This document shows, piece by piece, positions 42,151-51,326 of a stretch of 64,000 bases of DNA. The stretch spans positions 62,001 to 126,000 of the forward strand of contig JAVKBW010000053.1 of the NCBI GenBank assembly GCA_040222995.1, given 5' to 3'. The translations under genes and the position numbers were made by a program. The DNA comes from JAVKBW01 sp040222995 (GTDB lineage Bacteria > Pseudomonadota > Alphaproteobacteria > UBA8366 > Aestuariispiraceae). The notes under the pieces are model-generated. The model was not told where the DNA came from. It was given only the letters and a program-made list of their open reading frames with translations, and did no database searches. Numbering within the stretch: position 1 is the first letter of the stretch; the number at the start of each line of letters is the position of its first letter.

Positions 42151-44355
42151 ATGAAACTTCAGAAAGACGGATATGGCGCGAAGGCGCTGGTATCGAACAT
42201 TGCTCTGGGTCTGACGGATGGGCTTGAAAGCGCGCTGTGGTCCTATGTGTTCGCGACAATTGTTTTTGCCGGCGCCTTGTCGATTTACGTGCCGGTCGGA
42301 TTGTGGATCATTCTCGCCGGCTGGGCCGTGGTCAGTATCTTTGTCGCACTGACCAGCTACATAAAAATCCATTTTGTATCGATTGACGAGCAGGCTGTCG
42401 TTATCCTTGGCTCCATCGGCGTCCTGCTTGCGGCCGATTTCGGTGCGGACGCCGCGACCGCCAGGGGGCTGGCGACGATGCTGGCTATCATGGCAGCGAC
42501 TACGTTCGCCATCGCTTTCATGTTGTTTGCCGCAGCACGGTTACGCTTCTCCCGATTGCTTGAGATACTGCCTTATCCGGTTATCTGCGGCTATATGGCG
42601 GGGATCGCCTGGCTTTTGCTGGATGCTGCGGTGTCGATCTCGACCGGGATACCGATATCGAAGGATCTGCTGAACATCCTGCTGGTCGATAACAACCTCA
42701 TCAAACTCGTAATGGCGGTGATCGGCGGGCTGGGCATGATTGCCTTTACCCGGGGGATCGATCGCGCCTGGGCATTGCCGGCCATCAGCCTGATTATCGT
42801 GGCGCTGTTTTATGCGGTGGCCTTTGCCAATGACATGTCGATTGAAGCCCTTGTGGCAGGCGGCTGGGTCTACGATGTGCAGCTGCAGAGCAGTGACGTG
42901 CCGGCGGTGCTGCTGGGCCTGACATGGGCTGACGTCGATATCGGGTTTATCGTCTCTGTCCTGCCGCAAATTCTGACGATTGTGTTTCTGACCATGCTTA
43001 ACAGTTCGATAAATCTTTCCATTCTGGCGGGGGAAAATCCTGAAAAACCGTTTCGGTCGACTGAAGAAATGGCAGGGATGGGGGGTGGCAACTTGCTGCT
43101 TGGTTTCATCGCCTGCCCACCGGGATACTCCGATGCGGTGATGTCGATCATGTACAAGAAGTTCGGCGCGACCACCCGATGGGTGATGCTGGCTTCCAGC
43201 TTCGTCTGTCTGGTGGCCCTGTTCGCCGGAACGTCAGTCATCAGCTATATGCCTAATGTCCTGCTCTGTGCTTCCATTCTGCTGTTTTCGTTCCTGATGT
43301 TCTACGACTGGCTGTATGCCAATGTGCGCACATTCACGCCGCTGGACTATTCCATTGTCTGCATTATTCTTGCGTCTGTTATCGGCTTCGGATTTATCGA
43401 AGGGATCGTGGTGGGCGTATTTCTCACGGTGATCCTTTTTGTGCTGCGCTACAGTATGATTTCGTCCGTACAAGGGCGATACACTTTAAAAGATCATCGA
43501 AGCTCCGTCGAACGATCAACCTCCTCCAACCTTTTGCTCAATCGGCATGGTAATGAGGCCTTGGTTTATACATTGCGGGGGTTTCTGTTTTTCGGCACCG
43601 CGAATTCTGTGCGTGATGTTATCCGGGAAGACATTGCCAACGGTGAATACGAGGTCATTCTTCTGAATTTCAGGCGCGTCACCGGGATCGATGTATCGGC
43701 CCTTAATACATTTCGGCATATCAGGGAATACTGCGATGCAACGGGCGTTGTGTTGTTGATTTCGGGTGCCTCTGAAGAGATCGAAAAGAAGCTGTTACTC
43801 TGCAGGATTGTCAGTGATACGGGCCTCAATGCCGATATTTTCAACGATGCGGATTATGCACTCGAACGAATGGAAGAAATTCTCCTGGCAAAATATGCCG
43901 ATGAAAATCTGCCCGTCTCGGTCATCGACCATCTGGCAAGCATCCTGGGGTCGAAACCCAAGGCGCAGGCCTTGTTCGGGATAATGGAGAGAGTCGACCT
44001 TGCGAAAGGAGAGACCCTGTTTCGTCAGGGGGAGGCAGATAACGGGTTTTTCCTTCTGGAATCCGGAAGCATGGCGGCCTCAATCGAGATTGGCGAGGGG
44101 CGGACAAAGCGGATCAAGAAGTTCAATGCCGGTTCCATCATCGGCGAAATCTCTCGCTATCTCGTGACCAGAGAGCGGACGGCAACGGTTGCCGCGTATG
44201 AAAATGCCGTTCTGTATCACGTGAACCCGACAAAACTTGATGGGCACACGGGTAACGAACCTGAACTGCTGGTCATTATACATGAACTGGTTGCCCGAAC
44301 GCTGAGCGTGCGGATCGACTACATGAACAGCCGGCTGATGCGGGAACTGCCGTAA
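42151..44355 (+). CDS. SulP-family anion transporter with STAS and cNMP-binding domains
   Basis: The 734-residue protein has about 10-12 transmembrane helices (residues 15-430) with SulP features (LEILPYPVICGYMAGIAWLL, then the GGGNLLLGFIACPPGYSDAV segment). A STAS domain follows near 455-560 (VYTLRGFLFFGTANSVRDVI, NFRRVTGIDVSALNTFRHI). A C-terminal cyclic-nucleotide-binding domain lies near 600-710 (GETLFRQGEADNGFFLLESG, GSIIGEISRYLVTRERTATV). SulP members move sulfate, bicarbonate or other anions. cysD/cysNC lie 2-5 kb away, compatible with sulfate, but linkage is not operonic. Base composition is AT-richer than its neighbours. Confidence 0.88.
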   Translation: MKLQKDGYGAKALVSNIALGLTDGLESALWSYVFATIVFAGALSIYVPVGLWIILAGWAVVSIFVALTSYIKIHFVSIDEQAVVILGSIGVLLAADFGADAATARGLATMLAIMAATTFAIAFMLFAAARLRFSRLLEILPYPVICGYMAGIAWLLLDAAVSISTGIPISKDLLNILLVDNNLIKLVMAVIGGLGMIAFTRGIDRAWALPAISLIIVALFYAVAFANDMSIEALVAGGWVYDVQLQSSDVPAVLLGLTWADVDIGFIVSVLPQILTIVFLTMLNSSINLSILAGENPEKPFRSTEEMAGMGGGNLLLGFIACPPGYSDAVMSIMYKKFGATTRWVMLASSFVCLVALFAGTSVISYMPNVLLCASILLFSFLMFYDWLYANVRTFTPLDYSIVCIILASVIGFGFIEGIVVGVFLTVILFVLRYSMISSVQGRYTLKDHRSSVERSTSSNLLLNRHGNEALVYTLRGFLFFGTANSVRDVIREDIANGEYEVILLNFRRVTGIDVSALNTFRHIREYCDATGVVLLISGASEEIEKKLLLCRIVSDTGLNADIFNDADYALERMEEILLAKYADENLPVSVIDHLASILGSKPKAQALFGIMERVDLAKGETLFRQGEADNGFFLLESGSMAASIEIGEGRTKRIKKFNAGSIIGEISRYLVTRERTATVAAYENAVLYHVNPTKLDGHTGNEPELLVIIHELVARTLSVRIDYMNSRLMRELP

Positions 44356-44374
44356 CGACGGAACCGGGCGCTGC

Positions 44375-44532
44375 TTATTCCGCCGGCAGATAGTCGACCA
44401 CGGTTCCGATTGCCCGGTCGACGTATTCTTCTTTCTGGCCGGCAGGGGCGACATAGTGGATGGCGGATTCTGCATCCTCGCGGCTGCCGCCGCGCATTAG
44501 AAGCCAGGCCGCGAGATACTGCGAGGCAAGGC
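44375..44532 (-). pseudogene. C-terminal remnant of an unidentified gene
   Basis: On the minus strand an open frame ends at a stop at 44375-44377. It encodes about 50 protein-like residues (SQYLAAWLLMRGGSREDAES, then VAPAGQKEEYVDRAIGTVV and DYLPAE) with the codon use of the surrounding genome. No start or upstream part is present: the frame runs into the LysR fossil at about 44533. It looks like the last exon-sized piece of a deleted gene. The family is not recognised. Confidence 0.45.
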
Positions 44533-44652
44533 TTCCGCCGGGTCTATCTGGTCGCCAACGAACGCATTGCCGATAAGCTGGATTGGTTTAACGGTTCCGT
44601 CCTCCGGCTGACCGGCCGGCTGCGGGAAGCCCCGCCGAAGAAGAAAAAGTAG
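44533..44652 (+). pseudogene. 3' fossil of a LysR-family gene
   Basis: The last 39 codons read RRVYLVANERIADKLDWF, NGSVLRLTGRLREAP and PKKKK. They align without gaps to the C-terminus of the intact LysR protein at 41116-41985 (RRVYLVANERLPDRLDWI, KGSVLRLAMRMQNGP, VKKKK). 27 consecutive bases are identical (41868-41894 and 44535-44561). No LysR sequence precedes the junction near 44533. The SulP gene therefore lies between an intact LysR gene and a truncated second copy. Confidence 0.8.
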
Positions 44653-44681
44653 CGGGGGCGGAGCCAGCCGTGCCGCCAGGT

Positions 44682-45302
44682 TCAGCCGGCAACCGGTTTG
44701 AAAGACTTCAATCTTTTGCGGATTCGTCCCGTCAGGAAACGGTCGGAGACCGCCCACATGAATTCCAGCGCCTTTTCGGAATTTATGCTGTCGGGCGAAA
44801 CGCCGAGCCGCACCCAGTAACCATCGATCAGTGTGGAAATTTCTTCTGCAGCAGCCTGAGCTTCATCAGGAGGTAGGAGTTCTTTAAGGTTGAACATCAG
44901 ATTGCTGTAAAGCCTGTGTTCAATCATGCGCTGCAAACGAATGAAATCCAGGTTGAATGGAACCCGAGCCAGAAACGAAATCCAGGCATAGGCATTTTCT
45001 TTCGTATACTGTTCCTTCCGGAAATTTGCGTTCAGAACGATCAGGTGTCTGTCGATCGGATCTTCCACCCCGGGCATGGCCTGTGCGAGGTAGGTTCTCA
45101 TATCGCCGTACAGGACACGGATGCTTTCTGCCAGAAGCGCATCCTTGCCGGAAAAGTGATGATGCAGATAACCGATGGAAAATCCGGCGCGTTTTGAAAT
45201 TTTGGATATTGTCGCGCTTTCGAAACCGGATTCTGCGATCACATCGCGAATAGCCTCCACCAACTCACGTCGCCGCATTTCTCGGATGCTTTTTCGCGCC
45301 AT
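44682..45302 (-). CDS. TetR-family regulator, BetI-like
   Basis: The 206-residue protein has an N-terminal helix-turn-helix (RRRELVEAIRDVIAESGFES, TISKISKRAGFSIGYLHHHF). The C-terminal domain is of the BetI type (AYAWISFLARVPFNLDFIRL, EEISTLIDGYWVRLGVSPDS). BetI represses choline-betaine genes, but betA lies 17 kb away. Here the divergent neighbour is an exported hydrolase, which may release or process a related ligand. The ATG at 45302 is preferred to an upstream in-frame start. A palindrome at 45408-45428 lies between the divergent genes. Confidence 0.85.
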   Translation of the reverse strand: MARKSIREMRRRELVEAIRDVIAESGFESATISKISKRAGFSIGYLHHHFSGKDALLAESIRVLYGDMRTYLAQAMPGVEDPIDRHLIVLNANFRKEQYTKENAYAWISFLARVPFNLDFIRLQRMIEHRLYSNLMFNLKELLPPDEAQAAAEEISTLIDGYWVRLGVSPDSINSEKALEFMWAVSDRFLTGRIRKRLKSFKPVAG

Positions 45303-45525
45303 TCGTTCACACCAGTTCTGTCTGACATTGGCTTGGTATCTCAATGCGTAACGGTAAACGGCTCGGAACGCTTTAAAAAGATATTTGAAAAATTAAAAAT
45401 AATAAAAAAATTGAAAAAGTTTCAATTTATAATATTATGCCGTTGGTATCGTGATCCGAACCGGAAAAATGTCGGTTCAGCCGTGCATGATAGGTGATGG
45501 GAAAACAAAGTCAGGAGAAACCGTT
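45303..45525. promoter_or_regulatory. Very AT-rich divergent promoter region
   Basis: These 223 bases lie between the BetI-like regulator and an exported hydrolase. Bases about 45375-45440 are almost entirely A and T, extreme for this genome. No gene is seen. AGGAGA precedes the hydrolase ATG at 45526. Confidence 0.55.
45408..45428. promoter_or_regulatory. Palindromic operator candidate
   Basis: Perfect 9-bp arms, AAATTGAAA and TTTCAATTT, are separated by three bases in the divergent promoter region. Position and symmetry suit binding by the adjacent TetR/BetI-like dimer. Confidence 0.6.
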
Positions 45526-46398
45526 ATGAAAAAATTACTCTCGATAGCCGGTCTGATAATGGCTTGTTTGACAGGCAGTGCGCATGCCGATTTTGTCAAA
45601 CTGAGTGACGAACTGACGATCCACTACGAGCAATCGGGTAACGGCGATGTCGCTATTGTGTTTATTCCGGGCTGGACCATGTCAACGGAAGTATTTGAAC
45701 ACCAGTTGAAGCATTTTGAAGGCTCGGAGAAGTTCACGGCCATTGCTTATGATCCTCGAGGGCAAGGCCAATCGAGCAAACCAATGGAAGGTCATACCTA
45801 TCAGCAGCATGGACGTGATCTTGCCGCGTTTATGCAGAAGCTTGACCTGCAAAATGTCATATTGGCGGGTTGGTCATATGGTGTGACGGAACAACTGGCT
45901 TATTTGAACCAGTTCGGTGCTGAAAACCTGCGAGGCATGGTTCTTATCGACACAGGGCCGGACATTGCCGGTGAGAGTTACGACGAATGGGTCTGGTACC
46001 TTCGCGATGATTCTGATGAATATTCTCGCTGGTTTACTGAAGGTATAATCGAATCCCGACAAAGTGTTATCACCGAATTCGGAAAGTGGATGCTGGAAGA
46101 CCCGTCGCCGGAGAATTTGGCATGGGTGGAAGCAATAGCGCTGAACACCCCCTCTACCGTTGCTTCGGTTCTTAACGCTACCGGGTTCTATCTTGACTAT
46201 TCTGAAGACCTTGTGAGCCTGGAAGGACAAATTCCTCTGCTCTATGTTGTCCGTGAAGACTGGAAAAGTGTAGCGGAACCCTGGATCAAGTCGAATACAC
46301 CCAGTGCCAAGTCAGCCTTTTTCGGCAAACATCTAATGTTCTGGGAACGCCCGGAGCAGTTCAATGCCGTTCTGGACGACTATCTGGCCCAGTTCTAA
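45526..46398 (+). CDS. Exported alpha/beta hydrolase
   Basis: The 290-residue precursor has a clear Sec signal peptide (MKKLLSIAGLIMACLTGSAHA). The mature alpha/beta hydrolase has VFIPGWTMSTEVFEHQL, YDPRGQGQSSKP, the nucleophile elbow GWSYG, LLYVVREDW and a terminal His in GKHLMFWERPEQF. It should act in the periplasm on an ester or amide. Codon use and base composition are AT-richer than the flanking core genes, which suggests acquisition. It is divergent from, and probably controlled by, the BetI-like regulator. Confidence 0.85.
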   Translation: MKKLLSIAGLIMACLTGSAHADFVKLSDELTIHYEQSGNGDVAIVFIPGWTMSTEVFEHQLKHFEGSEKFTAIAYDPRGQGQSSKPMEGHTYQQHGRDLAAFMQKLDLQNVILAGWSYGVTEQLAYLNQFGAENLRGMVLIDTGPDIAGESYDEWVWYLRDDSDEYSRWFTEGIIESRQSVITEFGKWMLEDPSPENLAWVEAIALNTPSTVASVLNATGFYLDYSEDLVSLEGQIPLLYVVREDWKSVAEPWIKSNTPSAKSAFFGKHLMFWERPEQFNAVLDDYLAQF

Positions 46399-46485
46399 AT
46401 CGGGAAACCGGGTAACTGTTGACCCTGCTTTGAATGCCGGGGGTCGGATTTTTAGCGCGTATCGAGGGATCGATGTCACGAGTGG

Positions 46486-48387
46486 TCAGGAAAGATACCC
46501 TTTTTCCTGCAGATAGGCGATGATCTGGTCGGCGGCTTCCTCGGCGGTTGCCTTGGTGGTGTCGACCCTGACTTCCGCCGCCAGCGGTTCCTCATACGGG
46601 CTATCGATGCCGGTGAAGTTCTTGATCTCGCCAGCCCGCGCCTTCTTGTACAGGCCCTTCACATCGCGCTGTTCGGCGACGTCCAGCGGCGTATCGACGA
46701 ACACCTCGACGAATTCATTCTGTTCAACAAGGCTGCGCGCAAGCTGTCGTTCCGACCGGAACGGCGAGATGAAGGACACCAATACCAGCAGGCCGGAATC
46801 GACCATCAGTTTCGCCACTTCGCCGACCCGGCGGATGTTTTCCACCCGGTCCGCATCGGTGAAACCGAGATCGCGGTTCAGCCCGTGCCGCACATTGTCG
46901 CCGTCGAGCAGGGTCGTGTGCCGGCCCATCAGATAGAGCTTCTGTTCCACGATATTGGCGATGGTGGATTTGCCGGATCCGGACAGGCCGGTGAACCACA
47001 GCACCGCCGGCTTCTGCGATTTCGCCGTCGCCCGCGCCTGTTTCTCGACCGTTATCGCCTGCAGGTGAATGTTCGATGCGCGGCGCAGGGCAAACCGGAT
47101 CAGACCCATGCCGACCGTGTTGTTGGTCAGCCGGTCGATCAGGATGAAAGAGCCGGTCTCGCGGTTGTCGCGGTAGCCGTCGAACGGGATGGCGCGGTCG
47201 AGCGACAGGTTGCAATTGCCGATCTCGTTAAGCTCCAGCGTGTCCGCCGCCAGTTCCTCCATCGTATTGACGTTCACCTTGTAGCGCGGCTTGGCCAGCA
47301 TTGCGGTGACGGTGCGCCCCTGCGTCTTCATCATATACGGGCGGCCCGGCAGCATTTCCTCTTCCGACATCCACAGGATGCGGGCGCGGAACTGGTCGGA
47401 TACCTCGCAGGGCAGGTCCGCCGCCGCCAGCATGTCGCCGCGCGAGACGTCGATCTCGTTGTCCAGCGTGATGGTGACGGACTGGCCGGCCACCGCCTCT
47501 TCCAGGTCGCCATCCATGGTGACGATGCGGCTGACCGTGCTTTGCTTGGCGGACGGCAGCGCCTTCAGGGCGTCGCCCGGGCGCACCACGCCGGAAGAAA
47601 TACGACCGGAAAAGCCGCGGAAATCGAGGTTCGGGCGGTTCACCCATTGCACAGACATGCGGAAAGGCTTCGACTGGTCGTCGGCGTCGACCGCGACGGA
47701 TTCCAGATATTCCAGCAGCGCCGGCCCCTGATACCACGGCATGTTCTTGCCCCGGTCGATCACCATGTCGCCGGCCAGCGCCGAGACAGGAATAACCGTG
47801 ATGCTTTCGAATTCCATGTCTTTGGCAAAGGTACGGTAGTCTTCGTCGATCTCGTTGAAGACATGCTGTGAATAGTCGACCAAATCCATCTTGTTGATGC
47901 AGACCACGACATGCTTCACGCCCAGCATGGAGGTGATGAAGCTGTGCCGGCGGGTCTGGGTCAGCACGCCGCGCCGCGCGTCGATCAGCACCACGGCAAG
48001 GTCGGCGGTCGACGCGCCGGTCGCCATGTTGCGGGTATACTGTTCGTGACCCGGCGTGTCGGCGACGATGAATTTTCGGGTGTCGGTGGAAAAGAACCGG
48101 TAGGCGACATCGATGGTGATGCCCTGTTCGCGTTCGGCGGCGAGACCATCCACCAGAAGGGCGAAATCGATTTGCTCGCCCTGCGTGCCATGTTTTTTCG
48201 AGTCGGTTTCCAGCGCGGCGAGCTGATCCTCGAAGATCATCTTCGATTCATACAGAAGCCGGCCGATCAGGGTGGACTTGCCGTCGTCAACGGAGCCGCA
48301 GGTGATGAACCGCAGCATGTCCTTGTTCTGATGCCTGGTCAGGTAGCCTTCGATATCGGTGGAGATTTCTTCTGAACGGTATTCCAT
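46486..48387 (-). CDS. cysNC: Bifunctional sulfate adenylyltransferase subunit 1 / APS kinase CysNC
   Basis: CysN (GTPase subunit of ATP sulfurylase) is fused to CysC (APS kinase), making PAPS from sulfate with CysD. The 633-residue protein has the GTPase P-loop GSVDDGKST at 31-39, DTPGHEQY, NKMDLVDY, EF-Tu-like beta-barrels, then a CysC domain with P-loop FTGLSGSGKSTIAN near 468, DGDNVRHGLNRDLGF and the FISPFRSER motif. Length matches other fused CysNC proteins. cysD lies upstream, but an unusually long 271-base spacer separates the two. Confidence 0.96.
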   Translation of the reverse strand: MEYRSEEISTDIEGYLTRHQNKDMLRFITCGSVDDGKSTLIGRLLYESKMIFEDQLAALETDSKKHGTQGEQIDFALLVDGLAAEREQGITIDVAYRFFSTDTRKFIVADTPGHEQYTRNMATGASTADLAVVLIDARRGVLTQTRRHSFITSMLGVKHVVVCINKMDLVDYSQHVFNEIDEDYRTFAKDMEFESITVIPVSALAGDMVIDRGKNMPWYQGPALLEYLESVAVDADDQSKPFRMSVQWVNRPNLDFRGFSGRISSGVVRPGDALKALPSAKQSTVSRIVTMDGDLEEAVAGQSVTITLDNEIDVSRGDMLAAADLPCEVSDQFRARILWMSEEEMLPGRPYMMKTQGRTVTAMLAKPRYKVNVNTMEELAADTLELNEIGNCNLSLDRAIPFDGYRDNRETGSFILIDRLTNNTVGMGLIRFALRRASNIHLQAITVEKQARATAKSQKPAVLWFTGLSGSGKSTIANIVEQKLYLMGRHTTLLDGDNVRHGLNRDLGFTDADRVENIRRVGEVAKLMVDSGLLVLVSFISPFRSERQLARSLVEQNEFVEVFVDTPLDVAEQRDVKGLYKKARAGEIKNFTGIDSPYEEPLAAEVRVDTTKATAEEAADQIIAYLQEKGYLS

Positions 48388-48658
48388 CTAGAGCTCTCCT
48401 GATGAAATCGGGGCCAATTCTGTTTCCGTTTTGGGGCGATCAGCCAACAGGAATGACGCGTAGCGCGATGCCATTGTATCGGGTAAGCGTCTTGACGCAT
48501 TGGATGTCCGCCAAAACGAAACCCTAAAGGAACGAGCGCTTTTGTCCCGCCACTGCGTTATTTGTCCTTGAATATGCACAAGCATGTCCTTCGTCCTCAT
48601 TCCTTGTGGCGAAACAAAATCGCTTCGTCAGAATGGCTCGGATTTCATCTGGAGGGCT
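48388..48658 (-). other. cysD-cysNC spacer without a convincing gene
   Basis: cysD and cysNC are usually almost adjacent; here 271 bases separate them. A 70-codon frame (48388-48600, minus) is open, but its third codon positions are not GC-rich and no family is recognised, so it is probably non-coding or decayed. Its end carries GGAGAGCTC, a Shine-Dalgarno sequence for cysNC. Small inverted repeats (GCGTC-TT-GACGC near 48487) may form RNA structure. Confidence 0.4.
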
Positions 48659-49561
48659 CTAAAAATACCCATCCTGCTTTTTCTGTTCCATCGAGGCGCC
48701 GGCATCCTTGTCGATTACCCGCCCCTGGCGTTCCGATGTCTTGGTCAGCAGCATTTCCTGAATGATACCGGTCAGCGTCGTCGCTTCGGATTCGATCGCC
48801 CCGGTCAGCGGGTAGCAGCCGAGCGTTCTGAACCGCACCATCTTTTCGACCGGTTTCTCGCCCGGTTCCAGCGGCATCCGGTCGTCATCCACCATGATCA
48901 GCGTGCCGTCGCGTTCGACGACCGGGCGTTTCGCCGCGAAATACAGCGACGGCAGGGGAATGTTTTCCAGATAGATGTACTGCCAGATATCAAGCTCGGT
49001 CCAGTTGGACAGCGGAAACACGCGAATGGATTCGCCGGGCTTCTTGCGGGCGTTGTACAGGCTCCACAATTCCGGCCGTTGGTTCTTCGGGTCCCAGCGG
49101 TGCTGTGCCGACCGAAACGAGAAAATGCGTTCTTTGGCGCGGGATTTTTCCTCGTCGCGCCGCGCGCCACCGAAAGCGGCGTCGTATTTGTATTGGTTGA
49201 GCGCCATTTTCAGCGCCTGGGTCTTCATGATGTCGGTATGATCGGCCGACCCGTGGGTGAACGGTCCGACGCCTTTATCGACCCCTTCCTGATTGATGAA
49301 GACTTTCAGGTCGAGACCATAGCGCTTCGCGGTTTCCTCGCGAAACTTGATCATCTCGCGAAACTTCCAGGTCGTATCGACATGCAGGAACGGGAAGGGC
49401 GGCTTCGACGGGTAGAACGCCTTCAGCGCCAGATGCAGCATCACCGAGCTGTCCTTGCCGATGGAATACAGCATGACCGGGTTTTCGGCCTCGGCGGCGA
49501 CTTCACGCATGATGTGAATGGCCTCGGCTTCAAGCCGTTGCAGATGGGTCAGTTTGATCAT
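48659..49561 (-). CDS. cysD: Sulfate adenylyltransferase subunit 2 CysD
   Basis: CysD is the ATP-pyrophosphatase-type catalytic subunit that forms APS from ATP and sulfate. The 300-residue protein has the PP-loop YSIGKDSSVMLHLALKAFYP, FPFLHVDTTWKFREMI, the GARRDEEKSRAKERIFSFR block and a C-terminal MVRFRTLGCYPLTGAIES. These are standard for CysD. It precedes cysNC on the minus strand and presumably shares a promoter in 49562-49656. Confidence 0.96.
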   Translation of the reverse strand: MIKLTHLQRLEAEAIHIMREVAAEAENPVMLYSIGKDSSVMLHLALKAFYPSKPPFPFLHVDTTWKFREMIKFREETAKRYGLDLKVFINQEGVDKGVGPFTHGSADHTDIMKTQALKMALNQYKYDAAFGGARRDEEKSRAKERIFSFRSAQHRWDPKNQRPELWSLYNARKKPGESIRVFPLSNWTELDIWQYIYLENIPLPSLYFAAKRPVVERDGTLIMVDDDRMPLEPGEKPVEKMVRFRTLGCYPLTGAIESEATTLTGIIQEMLLTKTSERQGRVIDKDAGASMEQKKQDGYF

Positions 49562-49656
49562 GGCGTCACTATCCGGCGCTGGATGGGCAGGGGTTCAACT
49601 GGCCGGGTTTTACGCGGTGACAGGGCGTTTTACAACAAGCGGAATGCCGGTTCGGT

Positions 49657-51150
49657 TCAATGCCCGATATGGAAGAAATGCGATATCCGGTCGAACAGAT
49701 GCTGCGACAGCGACGCGGTCGCGCTTTCCTTGTCCTTCTGGCTCTGATTCTGCTTGTTCTGGTTCGCCATCTGGCGTTCCGCCAGCGTGCGGCTGAGATG
49801 TTCGACAAGTTTCGGCCGGGCCTTCAGCATCGGCTCGATTTCGTCCTTGGTGATTTCGTAAACCACGGAATCCAGCGCCGGCACCACGGTCGCGGCCCGG
49901 TTCGCGCCGGTCAGCAGCGACATTTCGCCGAAGAACGACCCGGCGGATAACTGGCCGACGACGGATTCGGTGCCGCTGCCGTCGCGGATCACGACATTCA
50001 GCACGCCTTCCTTGACGATAAACAGCGACTGGCCGGGTTCGTCCTGCGTTACCACCGCCTGGCCGGTCTTGCAGAAGGTGCTCTTGATCCGGTCGGTGAT
50101 GCGCTTGATCTCGTCTTCCTGCAGGGCGTCGAACAGGCCGATCCCGGTAACGAATTGCCGTTTCGCGCCTTCCTCGTCGTCCCAGGCGGCGATATGGGCC
50201 GGCCGCGACAGTTCCACCCGCTGTGCCGGTACGTCGAGACCGGCGTAGTTCAGGTTGCGCTGCACGTTCCGCAGCACCTGATTGACGATCGGCCTTTCGC
50301 GGTTGACGTCCGCAATCCAGAACCGCATCAGCCATTTGATGCCGCGTTCGGTAAACTCGCCGGCCATGACGTCCGGTGAGCGCGGTATCGAGCGAAGTTC
50401 CGGTATTTCGCGAACCGCGGCCAGAAGAACCCGTTCGGCCTGCGCCGCCGGCACCCTGTAATCGAGGGTGAATTCCACGGTTACCCTGTAGAACCGGTTC
50501 GGCAGGCTGTAATTGTGAAAGGCTTCCACCCCCAACTGGCTGTTCGGCACGACGATGATGATTTCATCCAGTGTCTGAAGGCGGGTCGCCCGCCAGTTCA
50601 TGTCGATCACGCGGCCGACATCGTAGCCTTCGACCTTGATCCAGTCTCCCGGTTTCAACGGTCTTTCGAGGCCAATGGCGATGCCTGTGAAAATGTCGGA
50701 TATCATGTACCGCAGGGCAAAACCGATGATCGCGATCGCAATGCCGGATGTCGTCAGCAGGCCGGACAGCGGCAAATCGAAGACCGATCCGGCAATGATG
50801 CAAAAGACGACGATCCAGACGAACCACGATGTAATATCTTCCAGCAGCCGGGGGACGGGATGGCCGGTGCGGTGGCGAATCCAGCCCTCCCATACGAACA
50901 GGGTCAACGACCGCGATACCAGCAGGCCGATACCCATCCAGAACAGGACGTTGACGGCGTGATGCAGATGGCTTGCGTGATCGGTGTGCAGGGTGACGCC
51001 GGCCCAGTTCAGAAATTCCGGCCAGAATTCCTCGACGGCCGCCATCGCCACGACGAATCCCAACGGCGGCAGGATGCGCAGCACGCGGCTTGCCATCGTA
51101 CCGTGGTCGTGGCCGATTTGCGGATCCGGATTGTCGTTACTGCGATTCAT
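49657..51150 (-). CDS. MscS-type mechanosensitive channel with cNMP-binding domain
   Basis: The 497-residue inner-membrane protein has about four N-terminal helices, the pore-lining MscS motif region (DLPLSGLLTTSGIAIAIIGF, then the ALRYMISDIFTGIAIGLERP beta-domain entry), a cytoplasmic beta/alpha vestibule (GDWIKVEGYDVGRVIDMNWR, VVPNSQLG), and a C-terminal cyclic-nucleotide-binding fold (GQAVVTQDEPGQSLFIVKEG; GSFFGEMSLLTGANRAATV). It resembles the bCNG branch of MscS channels. The tail is glutamine- and lysine-rich. Confidence 0.9.
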   Translation of the reverse strand: MNRSNDNPDPQIGHDHGTMASRVLRILPPLGFVVAMAAVEEFWPEFLNWAGVTLHTDHASHLHHAVNVLFWMGIGLLVSRSLTLFVWEGWIRHRTGHPVPRLLEDITSWFVWIVVFCIIAGSVFDLPLSGLLTTSGIAIAIIGFALRYMISDIFTGIAIGLERPLKPGDWIKVEGYDVGRVIDMNWRATRLQTLDEIIIVVPNSQLGVEAFHNYSLPNRFYRVTVEFTLDYRVPAAQAERVLLAAVREIPELRSIPRSPDVMAGEFTERGIKWLMRFWIADVNRERPIVNQVLRNVQRNLNYAGLDVPAQRVELSRPAHIAAWDDEEGAKRQFVTGIGLFDALQEDEIKRITDRIKSTFCKTGQAVVTQDEPGQSLFIVKEGVLNVVIRDGSGTESVVGQLSAGSFFGEMSLLTGANRAATVVPALDSVVYEITKDEIEPMLKARPKLVEHLSRTLAERQMANQNKQNQSQKDKESATASLSQHLFDRISHFFHIGH

Positions 51151-51326
51151 ATCGTTACGGTACTGTCCGCGCCCTGCGACGGACGCTTGTTATGATGTTA
51201 TGCGATTGTGCGGTTTCCTCCCCCGCGCACCGGCCGGCAGATGCCGGTTTTCGGCGATGACCAATTGAACCGGCATTATGGACGAAAAGGCAAGCGGTGA
51301 ATTCCCCGGCGCAATCGTCGTGCAGC

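Noticed and set aside
42151..48387. A single sulfate-assimilation operon linking SulP with cysD/cysNC
   Set aside because: sulP is on the plus strand and cysDNC on the minus strand, separated by a gene scar, a BetI-like regulator and an exported hydrolase; only loose proximity is supported.
48388..48600. A 70-codon minus-strand frame between cysD and cysNC
   Set aside because: Third codon positions lack the GC bias of real genes here, no family is recognised, and its end overlaps the cysNC ribosome-binding site.
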